Below are positions 39,270 to 50,156 of a stretch of DNA of 64,000 bases, in pieces. The position numbers and the translations under genes were made by a program. The stretch spans positions 34,655,478 to 34,719,477 of the forward strand of contig JAJKFL010000006.1 in assembly GCA_021186555.1 (NCBI GenBank), written 5' to 3'. The notes under the pieces were generated by a model. The model ran no database searches, was not told the origin of the DNA, and saw only the letters and a program-made list of their open reading frames with translations. Every line of letters begins with the position of its first letter. Position 1 is the first letter of the stretch. Source of the DNA: Reticulitermes speratus. Lineage: Eukaryota; Arthropoda; Insecta; Blattodea; Rhinotermitidae.

Positions 39270-39505
39270 GTAAAGCTACCCCTATACAGGCCTGGATAGG
39301 CCCTTAGGGTTCCAGGAGGTTGAAGCTCCCAAATTTCTAGACAGTCGGCACATGAAGGTGGTAAGGTTGTCAGCCCTACGCACCGGCTGCCTTTACCTCC
39401 TCCCCCCAGGAAATACTCCTGGTACTCATTTCTGTTAGAGGCTGAGTCGACCCCAGGGCCATAATGTGACTGAAAGGATTATGTCAATGAAAAGAATAAT
39501 TTATG
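39270..39505 (-). mobile_element. SINE family A, 5'-truncated, minus strand
   Basis: Reverse complement matches the body and 3' end of the SINE at 49841-50140 (GTCGACTCAGCCTCTAACAG, CTTCATGTGCCGACTGTC, GTATAGGGGTAGCTTTAC). The tRNA-like head with boxes A and B is absent. Confidence 0.82.
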
Positions 39506-40589
39506 TAGTGAAGTTAATAACAATTGTGTGCAGACACATTTCTTCACAGAGGTTTCTGTATCCTACCAGACACACTTTGAACATGGTCTCAGTGTCTGAT
39601 CTGTAATAATGATGTTGCAGTTTCCTAACATACCTGGAAGAAAAGGATGTGTTTCTTCAAGAAGTGGGTCTGTTGTTTGTGCAAGAAGCACACATTGTGT
39701 AGGTGTTGCATTCAGTGTATAGTTCCACAAAATTTGTTATTGTTTTACAGTGCTCACCATTATTATGTTTCATGATGTTACCCTAGTATGACAGGCCACA
39801 TGGTTGTAAGACTAGAAAAGCAGGTTCATTTTTTTCAGATGTCTACTTAAATTTTCATTCATGTGAAATTTGTGTTAAGTGGTCGTATAGGTTTTGTCTT
39901 TCCTCTTTCATTTATTTGACCTTTGTCCAGCATTCTCTTTTAGTTTATTGGGCCAAAATATCAGTACCATGAACAATCAAGAAATACTATGAGACAGTAG
40001 AAATGATGTTGGTCTACAAGTAAAAGCACAGAAAGATAAGTGCAGTCAAACCTGGTTATAACAATGTCTGGTTATGCAACACCTCATTCGTAGCGCCACA
40101 TATTCTTTGGTACCAATTAATTCCTCATTATTAACCATAACATTATACTTTTGGGTTAGAACAACACCCATTTATAATGACAAAATATTCAGTCACTTTC
40201 ATGATGTCATTACTGATTTCAACTGTGTATGTAGATACCTTCCCAAATTGCAGGACAGAATCATAGTATAAAGATAGTTAATCAATTTGTGGAAGTGTGG
40301 CATGTGTCAGATATCTGGGAACAAAAGTAACAGATTAAAGTTATGTTCTTGGATGAACAAATTAAGACTGCAGTAAATTTGGGGGATGCCAGCTACTGTT
40401 GAATTCAGTGTCTTCCCATCTACACACACACACACACTTATGACACAGACACAAAAAAGATTAGCCTCTACCTTCTCTAACGTAGCAGAACACAGTAAGA
40501 TTAAAGGACTCTGCCCCTTCCAATGTATTGAAAGATAATGAATCCTGTGAAACATCACTAATATGTACCTGGACTTTTTCCATTGTCAC
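39506..40589. other. Intron, no recognised feature
   Basis: AT-rich; a short CA run at 40423-40436. No exon or repeat recognised. Confidence 0.5.
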
Positions 40590-40594
40590 TGAAT

Positions 40595-40800
40595 GCGAAC
40601 ACTCACTCACAACATTTCAAAAGCAGTCTGCTTTCGAAACGTTGTGAGTGTATTAATAACCATCTCGCACAAAAATGATAAAATCCGATACTCAAACACC
40701 TTTGTACAAACCCCAACATGTTTCGACGCCTTACTGCATCATCTTCAGGGGCACTACATTTAAAGAACACTTAAAAACACACAGCACAGTTTTTAAATTG
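40595..40800. mobile_element. Penelope/retrozyme-like fragment with inverted repeat and hammerhead
   Basis: CACTCACAACATTTCAAAAG at about 40600 is the inverted partner of a 23-bp arm ending GAAACGTTGTGAGTG at about 40650, which is half of a hammerhead-like motif. A complete minus-strand motif follows at 40752-40711. Confidence 0.6.
40711..40752 (-). ncRNA. Hammerhead-ribozyme-like motif A
   Basis: Minus strand: core CTGAAGA (40748-40742), T, helix II GATGC/GCGTC with one G-U pair, GAAA (40724-40721), palindromic ACATGT as helix III, T (40715) at the cleavage position, and GGGG facing CCC for helix I (3 bp). All invariant core bases are present. Confidence 0.7.
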
Positions 40801-41263
40801 TTCATTAAAGCATTATCGTCACACCACACAAGATAACGCAGCATGTTGGTTTGTTGATGTTTATTGTGTGTTGATTAACATTTCGTGGAAATGGAGTGTT
40901 GCAGAATACAAGCATCAGAATCACTGTGTAGCCTAATATGGGCTTTGTCCAGATGCTTGGGTGATGTTGTTTATGTGATGGTGGCCACACATGTTAGTTA
41001 AATGCCCTGCAGTTAATGCTAGGTTTTTCTTCACCATGTGTAAAGGTGGTGTTGGAAATGGTTTGCAGTGTGAGGTGTTCCATTAAGTTGTGTTACCACA
41101 TGTTGTCTCATAATTGGAAAGGTGTTCAAAAATGCTGTCATAATGTGTGTATATGCCAGTGCAAATTTATGATCTCAAGAAGAAATGGATCCAATAATTC
41201 TAGTTGCACTCATAACACACCATACATGAACCTTGGTATTGTACACAGTCCGACAATTATATA

Positions 41264-42532
41264 ATGAGACTGAGGTTATAGAATAAAATTGGAACAAAAG
41301 ACTTGAGTACTATCTGTATTTTATTCAAAGTACATCCCTTCTGCATCGATACAGCGAGTGGCACAATCTAGCAAAGACTGGAACGACCTCTGCACGTCTT
41401 CTTGTGGTATGGCCTGAAGACTCGATGTCACAGCTCCTTGGATGTCTTGAACATCTTCAAAGAGTCGCCCTTTCAATGGTAACTTCAGTTTGGGGAACAG
41501 AAAATAATCACAGGGGATAAATCAGGGGAGTAGGGCGGATGATTGAGCACGCACACTTGTTTTCGGGCTAAAAATTCTAGTACAGCAACTGCCTGGTGAA
41601 CCGGTGCATTGCCGTGAAGAAGAAACCAACTGCCTGGTGCTGAGTACTCAGGCCGGACACGGCGAATCCTCTTCCATAGGCGTTCCAGAATACTCAAATA
41701 AAAACTTCCAGTGACAGTTTGTCCCTGAGGGACAAACTCGTGGTGAATAATTGCCTTGCTGTCGTAGAAACACACAAGTATTGTCTTCACTTTTGACTTT
41801 TGAAAACAACTTTTTTGCCTTTTGGTGATGCTGGTGACTTCCATTCAGCACTTTGGCGTTTAGTTGTGGGATCATAGCGAAAACACCAAGTTTCATCCTC
41901 TGCTACAATCGAATTCAAGAAAATTTTATTTCCACGAGCAGTTTTAATGATGTCTTTTGCGTACTGAACACGCTCGTGTCTTTGATCATCAGACAATGAA
42001 TGCGGCACAAACTGGGAAGCGACCTTTCTCTTGCCCAAGTCTTCCACTAAGATTTGACGAATCGTCTCCCTGTTAACACCAAACTCATCGGCCATCATTC
42101 TCACAGTCACACAACGTTCTTCTTATATTCGTTCTCTCATTTTCGCAATGAGTCCCTCGTTACGAACAGAAAATGGACGCCCAGGCCTGGCTTCATCTTC
42201 AATCGTTTCCACACCACTTTTGAATCTGCATACCACCTGAATATCTGTGCACGAGATAAACAATTATCCCCATACACTTGTCTCATCAATTCCACAGTCT
42301 CAGCTGCAGTTTTCCCGAGTTTAACACAGAATTTAGTGTTCGCTCTCTGCTCCATGCCGCTACTGTGACCACGTCCTCTCACTACCTACACAACATGGCG
42401 CCGTATTTCCCGTCATGCTCAGCGTAGGGCGTTGCGGTGTTGCCAGATTACAGATGAAGGTTGGGCACTTGGATGGCAAGCATTGCTTCATGGATGGCAC
42501 TTCTATCTTGGTCAAAATAAAATCAGTCTCAT
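41264..42532 (-). mobile_element. Mariner transposon, minus strand, degenerate
   Basis: Ends match as ATGAGACTGA (41264-41273) and its inverse (42523-42532), with TA outside each (41262-41263, 42533-42534). The length of 1,269 bp equals that of a complete mariner. The transposase frame is broken. Confidence 0.9.
41340..42360 (-). pseudogene. Mariner transposase, frameshifted
   Basis: Starts near 42355 with MEQRANTKFCVKLGKTAAET and LMRQVYGDNCLSRAQIFRWY (HTH), then a damaged stretch (EDEARPGRP readable in another frame). It continues RMMADEFGVNRETIRQIL, SIVAEDETWCFRYDP (first Asp) and FYDSKAIIHHEFVPQGQTV, then FLLHGNAPVHQAVAVLEFL, where the usual second catalytic Asp of LLHDNA is Gly. PPYSPDLSP follows. 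Several frameshifts and the Asp-to-Gly change make it inactive. DD34D mariner family, cut and paste at TA. Confidence 0.9.
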
Positions 42533-42672
42533 TATATATTTGTCAGACTGTGTATATTAATGTGGGATTTTATGCACACCCTTCTCAAAAAGGACTGTGC
42601 TGCCCCTTGGCATTCCGTTCAGCCCATCAGTGCTGGTCTTGGTGCACTGTATGGTTTTCAGTGCATGTAAGA

Positions 42673-42718
42673 GTACTTTCTCTGTCTCTCTCTCCTGTCT
42701 CTCTGTCTCTCTCTCTTC

Positions 42719-42750
<32 letters not shown>

Positions 42751-42752
42751 AT
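42673..42752. repeat. TC-rich microsatellite
   Basis: Imperfect (TC)n interrupted by TG and CC over about 80 bases; the open frames through it are artefacts of the repeat. Confidence 0.9.
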
Positions 42753-42959
42753 GTTGCTTCGGCCCATATTCGGGTCATGGCCTCCCCATGTAAGGGTACT
42801 ATAAATTTAAAACCTCTCTGCCATGGGCAGTAGTTGGAATTTAAGTGGTACAAGCTTATGCCACTCCACACGACAGCACGAGTAACAACACACTTATAAT
42901 CACCAGCATATACAGTACCATGATTCTGTGCATCAAGTGACAACACTGCTATTTTAACT

Positions 42960-43215
42960 TTTGACTTTAACTTATAGGATAAAAAGTTTTAAGTTACTAT
43001 ACAGTTTTACATATTTTACAAATTGAAATGTGTTTTTATAATTAACTTCTGAGACAAGTGTGTTCTTCGGTACATTAAATGTGCGATGTGAAGTGTAGTA
43101 GCTTGTTACCCCCCTGAAGATGGTCTACTGACCGAAACACGTGTAGGGGAATGCATCGATATTAATAAAAACTATAAAGTAGTTTATGTTTGTGCATTTG
43201 TTGGTTATATTGAAT
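42960..43215 (+). mobile_element. Penelope/retrozyme-like element with intact hammerhead
   Basis: The GTAGTAGCTTGTTA stretch before the ribozyme and the TGTGCATTTGTTGGTTATAT end about 95 bases after it match the corresponding parts of the elements at 47.6 and 59.7 kb. No protein frame. The left limit is approximate. Confidence 0.65.
43109..43151 (+). ncRNA. Hammerhead-ribozyme-like motif B
   Basis: Plus strand: helix I CCCC (43110-43113)/GGGG (43146-43149), core CTGAAGA (43114-43120), T, helix II GGTC/GACC with loop TACT, GAAA (43134-43137), palindromic helix III ACACGTGT (43137-43144), cleavage-position A (43145). Full core; helix III has no loop, so two copies would have to pair. Confidence 0.78.
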
Positions 43216-43505
43216 ACAACAGTACATATTTCTTCTCCAAAATGATTTGCTGCATTGGATTTGTAGTAGGGTGGATTGCTTTCAGAATTGTAGACACTTT
43301 TACATGTATGTCAGTCATCAGTGACATAGAATTGCAGCTTCAGATGCTGTATGTTTTCTCTGTGTATGCAGTAAGGTGTTCTAATTTGCTTTTATGTGAT
43401 GTAACAGTGAAGTCTAAATGAAATCTAAACACACCTGTACACTAAATGTCTGTGTTCTTTGCTGTATGTGTTGGTTCTTGCACCTTTGTGTGGTGTACAA
43501 GTGAT

Positions 43506-43725
43506 TTGGCGCCCAGGTGGTTGTTTGCCTGCCTTTCACTGTGGAGGCCTGGGTTCAATGGGTATTTCATGCTAGATTTGAAGTGTACAAAGTGGCACTG
43601 GGGCAGGTTTTTATCCAAGTGTTGTACTTTGCTTTCCTGCTGTTGGTATTATTCCACCAGTGTGCTCCTTACGGATATTCATCTTCCAGTGACATTATGC
43701 AATGTTTGTAATTGACAGCATTGTT
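43506..43725 (+). mobile_element. tRNA-derived SINE (family C)
   Basis: GCGCCCAGGTGGTTG (box A region) and GGGTTCAATGG (box B region) are followed by AAAGTGGCACTGGGGCAGGT, ATCCAAGTGTT and TATTATTCCACCAG, colinear with the minus-strand copy at 31.4-31.6 kb. Confidence 0.65.
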
Positions 43726-44389
43726 GAAATACTGAAAAGCAAGTGGGCATATATAAACATGGAGGTTGGTTATGTAATTAATTTGAAACCATTGTGGTAC
43801 ATGCTATGTTGTTTTACTTCTTTGCTCCTCCTAGTTTTTGACAGTAAATTTAAAAACAGTATTTTATCTCATGTACAATTTATATGAGAAAAGCTTCACT
43901 GTTGTGCACCCCAAAACTAACGTGTTACATAGTATGAACTTAATATATGTATGTACTTGTGTATATTAATTATTGTGTCATAACCCCATCCAGGTGAAAT
44001 GTTTAATACATTGATATACAATAGACCATGGCTGTGAGGGCTATGCTGTTGAAAAATATCATGAACTGTGAAACCATTATGTACAAAGTTGAGAACAAGA
44101 CAGGCAGTGTGTGTATAAACGTAACATTGAAGTGTGTTTGCAAAACCAGTGTTGCCGTGGAAAAGCAATAAGTATTACATATTCCGAGTTTGTGTCTGTA
44201 GCCTTAGTTATCCAGCATGCAAAATCATGCGCTGTATTATATAGCCTGTCTGGCTGTACCATATTTTTCCACGTTATCTCATAATCGGTATGATTATTGG
44301 AAACAAGTTGTTTAACGTAGAATGTCTGTTGTGATTTTCTCTACAACTTTTGTCTGAAACATCTGTCATTCTAAGAAGAACTGAGCAAG

Positions 44390-44538
44390 ATGTTGTCATA
44401 AATGTCCATAGGTCTCCATGTAAAGTACCCGTTACGCTTGTCAGATTTTAATGAAACTTGAATTTTCGTGACAGATTTTCAAAAAATGCTCAAATATCAA
44501 ATTTCACAAAAATCCGTCCAGTTCCACGTCGACGGACG

Positions 44539-44569
<31 letters not shown>

Positions 44570-44625
44570 ATGATGAAGCTAATAGTTGCTTTTTGAAATT
44601 TTGTGAACGCACCTAAAAATGGGGT
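44390..44625 (+). repeat. Dispersed repeat E with GACGGACGG core, copy 1
   Basis: Order GATTTTAA, GACAGA, AAATTTCAC..AAATCC.TCCAG, GACGGACGGACGG, then GAAGCTAATAG, matching 61950-62150. The core has expanded into a (CAGA)n microsatellite at about 44544-44570. Similar C/GACGGACAGAC runs occur at 3' ends of some insect LINEs; origin here is uncertain. Confidence 0.6.
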
Positions 44626-46066
44626 TAGGGCAACCAGAGGCACACAACAAACAAACGAAAGGCTGTACAGTATTGTTTGTCTGCAGCTATGAACTAACTG
44701 TGATGTAAAAGTAACATACATGGGGGTCTGTTATTGTTATAGCATTTGTGGTATACTATAAGAAACATTGGAGTCATGTAATGTGACCTGGTGAAGTGTG
44801 CTGATGTGCAATGTTCTTTGACTTTATGTAGGGCTGAAATCATAAAAAGGAAGCTGAGTGTCAGCTGTACCATCATGAATATTTGTAAGAGTCGAGTAGA
44901 AAAGTGATTCTTTAAATTGGATATGCAGCCTGAAAATGGTGCATATTAGTGGTCTGTAAGGAAGGAATTTCAAGGAGTTTTGTGGTTCAGGGACTGGACT
45001 TGGACACACCAGTTTTGTTTTGAACGTAAAGAAAGCGATTTTCTTTGACTCATACAGTTGTGGAATCTGTTGGAGAGTTTCTGTTATCAGCACATGCTCT
45101 GCTTGATTTGTCCTCTTGTTGGCAAACAGACCCAGTTAAATGCACATTTTGTACGAGTTAGAAACATGGGTTTCTGGCCAAAGATGTGTCTGGATATTGT
45201 ACAATTTATGAACACAGTTATTGTTAGATGTCATTCTCCAAAGTCTCAGGAAGGAGCACATGTTCTGTTCTGTATCTCAGCATGGATGTAGATGTAACAC
45301 AGGTAAAGATCACAAGAACGTGTACAATGATTCATGCATATGAATTGTACATTTACAGTAGTAGTCTGTTCACTGTAAGCATGACTCACTTCGCAGTGAC
45401 TGCCAACCATCTGAGCAACTGTTCGAATATTGTACTGGTAGCTTTTGGGAACACCATTCCATACTTCAGAATAATGCAATATTTGTGAACTATTTTTAGC
45501 TTCAGTAAGTTTTTTCACCACTTGACGTAAGTAGTGGCTAAATTCTCTAATGCATTTAGGCTGTAACAACTTTTTTTGAATTTCTAATGTGTCATGTTGA
45601 GACTAATCTAAACAAAGCAGCGTGAGGGAGAACAGAGTGTATTCTCATTAAACAAGTTGAGCCTGTTCGTCCTTTCTTCCTTCCTTCCTTCCAGGTGGTC
45701 TGCATTGTAGCACTTATTTGAATAATGTTTGTTTAATTTTCTGTAAAAATAGCATATGTAAGCAGTCTGAATGATGAAATTATCTGTGGATCATTAGTTA
45801 TTTTACCTTCATTATTTCAGGCTTACAGACATGCATCTATTGAAGTTATTAAACTCTTGTAAGAATGAGTAGCTATTTCATGTTAGGTACTTCATTTTAC
45901 AGGGTGTCTACAAATGTTCTTTGCTATTACAGGTTGCTAGTCTCAAAGAATGAAAGATATGGACTTGAAACAAGAAGTGTGGTGAAGAGCATCTCAAAAA
46001 TGTAGAAAAGTTTTACTCAATTTTGGTATATGGCATTCTGTTCTGCTTCCTGTATTAAATCGAAAG
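44626..46066. other. Intron, no recognised feature
   Basis: A short TTCC run at 45676-45693. No exon or named repeat. Confidence 0.5.
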
Positions 46067-46165
46067 AAAACTTTATGCCATCAAACACAACTTCATTAGT
46101 AAGTACACAACTTTATTAGAAAACAGTTATTAATAAAGTTGTGTTTGATGGTATAAAGTTTTTTT
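46067..46165. repeat. Inverted repeat related to the 55-kb hammerhead element ends
   Basis: AAAACTTTATGCCATCAAAC on the left pairs with GTTTGATGGTATAAAGTTTT on the right, with nested ACACAACTTTATTA pairs. The GTTGTGTTTGATGGTAT end resembles the ends of the elements at 18.97 and 55.6 kb. No ribozyme core is left. Confidence 0.6.
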
Positions 46166-47514
46166 TTTCTATTTAAAACTTTTACTCAAGTTTGATACCA
46201 GTACCATGAATGGCCTGTGTCATGAAAAATTGATTCCATGGCCTGCCTGGCTTTTCAAAGGGTGTCGTGTTCAGTGCTGCATAGGTGATCCTTTCCCAAT
46301 CTGTTGCTGTGGGAAGTCTTTGTCCAGGTATAACCTCACTGCCTTGTGCTAGTATGGCAGGGCTCCATATTGTTGGGAAACAAATTCTCCAGATCTGCTT
46401 GCAGTTGTAGCATTAACCACTGTTGCACCATGTTGAGCTGAATTCTGAATTGCTTTTTTTATGGTGCTAAAAAAAGAGAGAGAATGAGAAGTTCTATAAA
46501 CTCTTTGTTTCAAAATTGATGCATCAGCATTCACCTTCTGACTGGCCCTGTGTATTGAAATTATTCCTGGGGAATCTTACTGTCCCCACATTACGATAAT
46601 GGCAGTTAACATGGCTGACCAGGCAACATGTTGGCTTATGTTTTAACATAAGAATTTCTGTGAGAATCTCATTGGTGTCTATTTCAGGAAGGATTAGAGT
46701 ACAGAACATTTGCCTTTGTAGGTTTTAGATGCTGCAGCATTTGTAGGCAGTATTCGAAGTATCTGTGTACCAGTTTCCACACAGCTGATCTGGGTAAATC
46801 CAGTTTCTGACTAGTGTGGTGAGTGAATTTGCAGTGATTGGGCACAGATATGTCTTGAATCTGTTCACATCAATACTCATCAGTGGACAACCAGACCTCC
46901 TCTTATACAGATAGCCGTAATTCAGAGACCATATACACTCAAAGTACTGATGGTTTACTGGAGGATTTCTGTTGTAATGAATGTGGGCCTGTCTTGATAC
47001 TGTTATGACTGCATGTTGTGTCTTGGTACACTGGAACGCAAAAAATTCCATTTCTGGTCTGAATGTGATACTACATTACTGCAAATTTTTGCAGTGTCGA
47101 GTTAACTAAGATAGCATGTGAAAAATGCAAGCTTTTGAACTACTCTTCACAGTGTATGTTTGAGGTTCGCATCTTTCATAATATACTTTCTGAGTACTGT
47201 AATAGCGTCTTGCAGTGGTAAAGAGTGCTAGTAGACTTTTAGTTTTATAATAAGGTGATGAAGTTGTGCACAGAGCGCTTCTTGTGTAAATCTTTCAGTT
47301 TGCTGTTGGTGTACCATTAGCAGCACTGAATGAAAGTCTTTGCTTCTGTTGGTTGTTTTGCAGGGTATATTGATAAATGACTACCAACATACGCTGCATT
47401 AACAACCCAGAAGAGTGAAGATCTTCTATATGCCACGGCGGACGCCTGAAGTCAAACACAGAATGAAACTTACTGGTTACTGCAGCATATTTCTCTAGAT
47501 TTCACATTATTATC
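46166..47514. other. Intron, no recognised feature
   Basis: Only short frames without similarity. Confidence 0.5.
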
Positions 47515-47800
47515 ACCGTGCATCTTCACGAATCAAATGAAACAAAATTAAACCAACTGATGCACAAATTGAGCCACCTTTATTGTAACGTCCTTATTAT
47601 GCCCCTACATATGTTTCGGACCTTGGTCCATCATCAGGGGGTCTTGTCCATAAAAGCTACTACCTCAATTATAGTTTTTATAAGTCATATATCACTCTTA
47701 TGTCACTATTGTGGTAAAATTGTTTTGGTTGTAACACATTAAAACCCAATTATACAAGTTAAAAGGTATTATTAAAATTTGTAAAATAGCTGTGTGAGGT
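47515..47800 (-). mobile_element. Penelope/retrozyme-like element, minus strand, with intact hammerhead
   Basis: The left end GTGCATCTTCACGAATCAAA, AAACCAACTGATGCACAAAT and CTTTATT align with the 59.1-kb element (CTGCATCTTCGTCATATTAA, AAACCAACCGATGCACACTA). The part beyond the ribozyme (AAAGCTACTACCTCAA) matches the pre-ribozyme part of the 43- and 59-kb copies. Confidence 0.72.
47601..47643 (-). ncRNA. Hammerhead-ribozyme-like motif C
   Basis: Minus strand: helix I CCCC/GGGG (47638-47641 with 47602-47605), core CTGATGA (47637-47631), T, helix II GGAC/GTCC with loop CAAG, GAAA (47617-47614), helix III ACATATGT, cleavage-position A (47606). Every invariant base is present. Confidence 0.8.
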
Positions 47801-49300
47801 ATACGTATGCGGAAGTACTGGCTATCATTTTTCGCCTGGTAATGCGTGATCTGTAACATAAATGAGCTATCTTGTAGATTTAAATTTATAGTTATTATCC
47901 AATGATTATTTGTAATTCCAAATATATTTGATTGAGTTTAATATACGTATGGCTTATCTTCCGTTGTGTATGTCTACGTTTTTACCGTAAAAACGTAGTT
48001 AGTATAGTAGTTTAGTATGAGCATGGCATGAAGTATTGTGTGCAAGAAGCATTAGTTTGCATATACGCACACAGTATGTCCTGTTATGTTTTTTTTTAAG
48101 TTAATAGTTATGAAAGTGTTACAGAGTGTATGCCGTCATTATACAGCAATAAAATAAAATATATTCTTGTGCCACTAAGGTTGGTTCATGACTTCATTTC
48201 TAATTCGGGTTAGACAGTAATTATGTTGGTCATAAATTTGAGAGTCCTCATGAAATTCGTGTTTGTAAATGAGCCCTAATGTCTTGTGGTAACTGCAGTA
48301 ACTGTCATAGACTTCTGCATGTGGTACAGTTGAGAAAGTGACATCAGTTAGTTGTTGTTCGCAGTGGGTATGGTAGGATAAGTTGTTGGTACCAATTTTC
48401 TGCTTAAAGAATTGGAGCATTGTTTTTATGTAGAATGACATACTCTGATAAGATTGCACCACGAAACTACTGAAAAGTTGAAATGGAGTTGATTTCCCTT
48501 CACGTCGTCTTGGCTGCTGTGTCGAGTGCTCAGGTTTCTCTATCTGCTGGACTTCACATACTGGCCTTCTCCCTCACCACAGTACCACTGACTGACTACC
48601 ATTTGTGTGTCTCATCTTCACAAGGCCCGTTACGTCTTTTTGAGGATAGGATCACAAAAATTTACTTGAGAAATTTTCACACGCAGATGGAGCACTGGCC
48701 TTAATGCTTCCCCTGATTTGTGTTTTTTTTTTTTTTATTGATGACATGAATCATCAGTTTGTGTATGCCATAATGGTGTCCAACTGCAATAATGGTTTTT
48801 CCCATGTCTAACTCATCCAGCATCTCTACTTTCTTTAACAGGGACATCACATTCTTTTTCTTTTTTCCTTGTGCTTTTCATTAGCACATACATCACTCTT
48901 TCCAGGCATAATGAAAACATAATTGCAATACTTAGTTCTAAAAGCTGTGAAAAGTACAAAGTACATTCCTTGCTGCATGGTATGTGGGTAGCTACGGAGT
49001 GAAACAGGTAGGCAGATGTGACCTCTTGTGTGTTGCTCATTGTGCCTGTGCCAGCAAGGCCACAACTGAGAGAGGGACCTACACCGCAGTGCACTGGAGT
49101 TGCCACATTAATTGTTCTTAAAATAAATGAAACCACTGTGTGCACACTTGTGTATGTGGAGTGTCTACTGAACATGTATTTAAAACATTCTTTGTGGCTA
49201 ATAGTTTTACATTAAAAGGACTGTGATTGCTTTTTGGGGTGTACTCTGTTGTACTTTCACTATATGGTGTTTGTTTGGTTGTTTGTTCATTTGTTGTTTT
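47801..49300. other. Intron, no recognised feature
   Basis: Nothing recognised apart from short T-rich runs (48722-48736). Confidence 0.5.
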
Positions 49301-49318
49301 GGGGGGGGGGGGGGGGGG
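49301..49318. repeat. G homopolymer, 18 bases
   Basis: Uninterrupted G run; can form G-quadruplex and is also prone to sequencing error. Confidence 0.95.
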
Positions 49319-49454
49319 AGAGCAGAAATGGCTCGGTCATTGTAGTACAAGGTTGTGCCTTGATTCTCTTTGTCACTTCCAGAGTTGTTTTTGGGGATAC
49401 CTAGCACTGACCATGGGAATCCATAGACATTGCCCACATGACTTAATACAGTAG

Positions 49455-49625
49455 TGCACGTATTTACCAAAAACGTAGGAGCCACCTCAAAATTCTAAGT
49501 ACCAGAAGGGTGACATGAAGCAAGTTTCTTACTGAGGACCCGTAAATATTAGGGACCACCATACAAAATTTATTCGCTATGGTGACATGGTGCCTGGGAT
49601 TTGTGGACTCCTGACTTAATGCATG
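49455..49625 (+). repeat. Dispersed repeat D, copy 2
   Basis: Colinear with 35085-35250 at roughly 75 percent identity by eye. It lies 215 bases before the SINE at 49841. Confidence 0.7.
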
Positions 49626-49840
49626 TGTGGCTTGTTGGCTGAAACATAGGTGTAACTCCTGTTTCGTTTAGAAGTTGTGTGCCCTTGGTAGAGGAAATTT
49701 TGATGTATTCCAATTTGACTGTACAGTGAAGAAGACTGAAGCCATCAGCACCAGTGGATATTTGATTAGAAATGGAACTTAATGTCTTAACAGTTTATTT
49801 GTAGATTCATGTTATTTGTGAGAATACAAGATATTTGAGG

Positions 49841-50140
49841 GGGCATGCGGTGGTGCAGTTGGTTGAGGCACTACACTACAAGCTGGAAGGTATCGGGTTT
49901 GATTCCCGATGGAGTCATTAGGATTTTTCATTGACTTAATCCTCCTGGCCGCACTGTGGCCTGAGGTCGACTCAGCATCCAACAGAAATGAGTACCAGGA
50001 ATATTTCCTGGGGGGTAAAGGTGGCTGGTGCATAGGTCTGACACCCTTGCTACCTTCATGTGCCGATTGTCTTGAAATCTGGGAGCCTCAACCTCCTGGA
50101 ACGCTAGGGGCCTGTATAGGGGTAGCTTTACTTTATTTTT
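49841..50140 (+). mobile_element. tRNA-derived SINE (family A), complete with target duplication
   Basis: Exact 16-bp direct repeat TACAAGATATTTGAGG at 49825-49840 and 50141-50156 brackets 300 bp. Box A TGGTGCAGTTGG (49851-49862) and box B GGTTTGATTCC (49896-49906) mark a pol III promoter from a tRNA. The 3' end is T-rich (CTTTATTTTT). The perfect duplication marks it as the youngest copy of three in the window. Confidence 0.93.
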
Positions 50141-50156
50141 TACAAGATATTTGAGG

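Noticed and set aside
42415..42833. Ser/Leu-rich frames of 78-129 codons
   Set aside because: Run through the TC microsatellite and the mariner end; no protein family.
49851..49915. Possible tRNA gene
   Set aside because: Boxes A and B are present but the sequence does not fold into a full cloverleaf that I can see, and it is the head of a SINE with target duplication.
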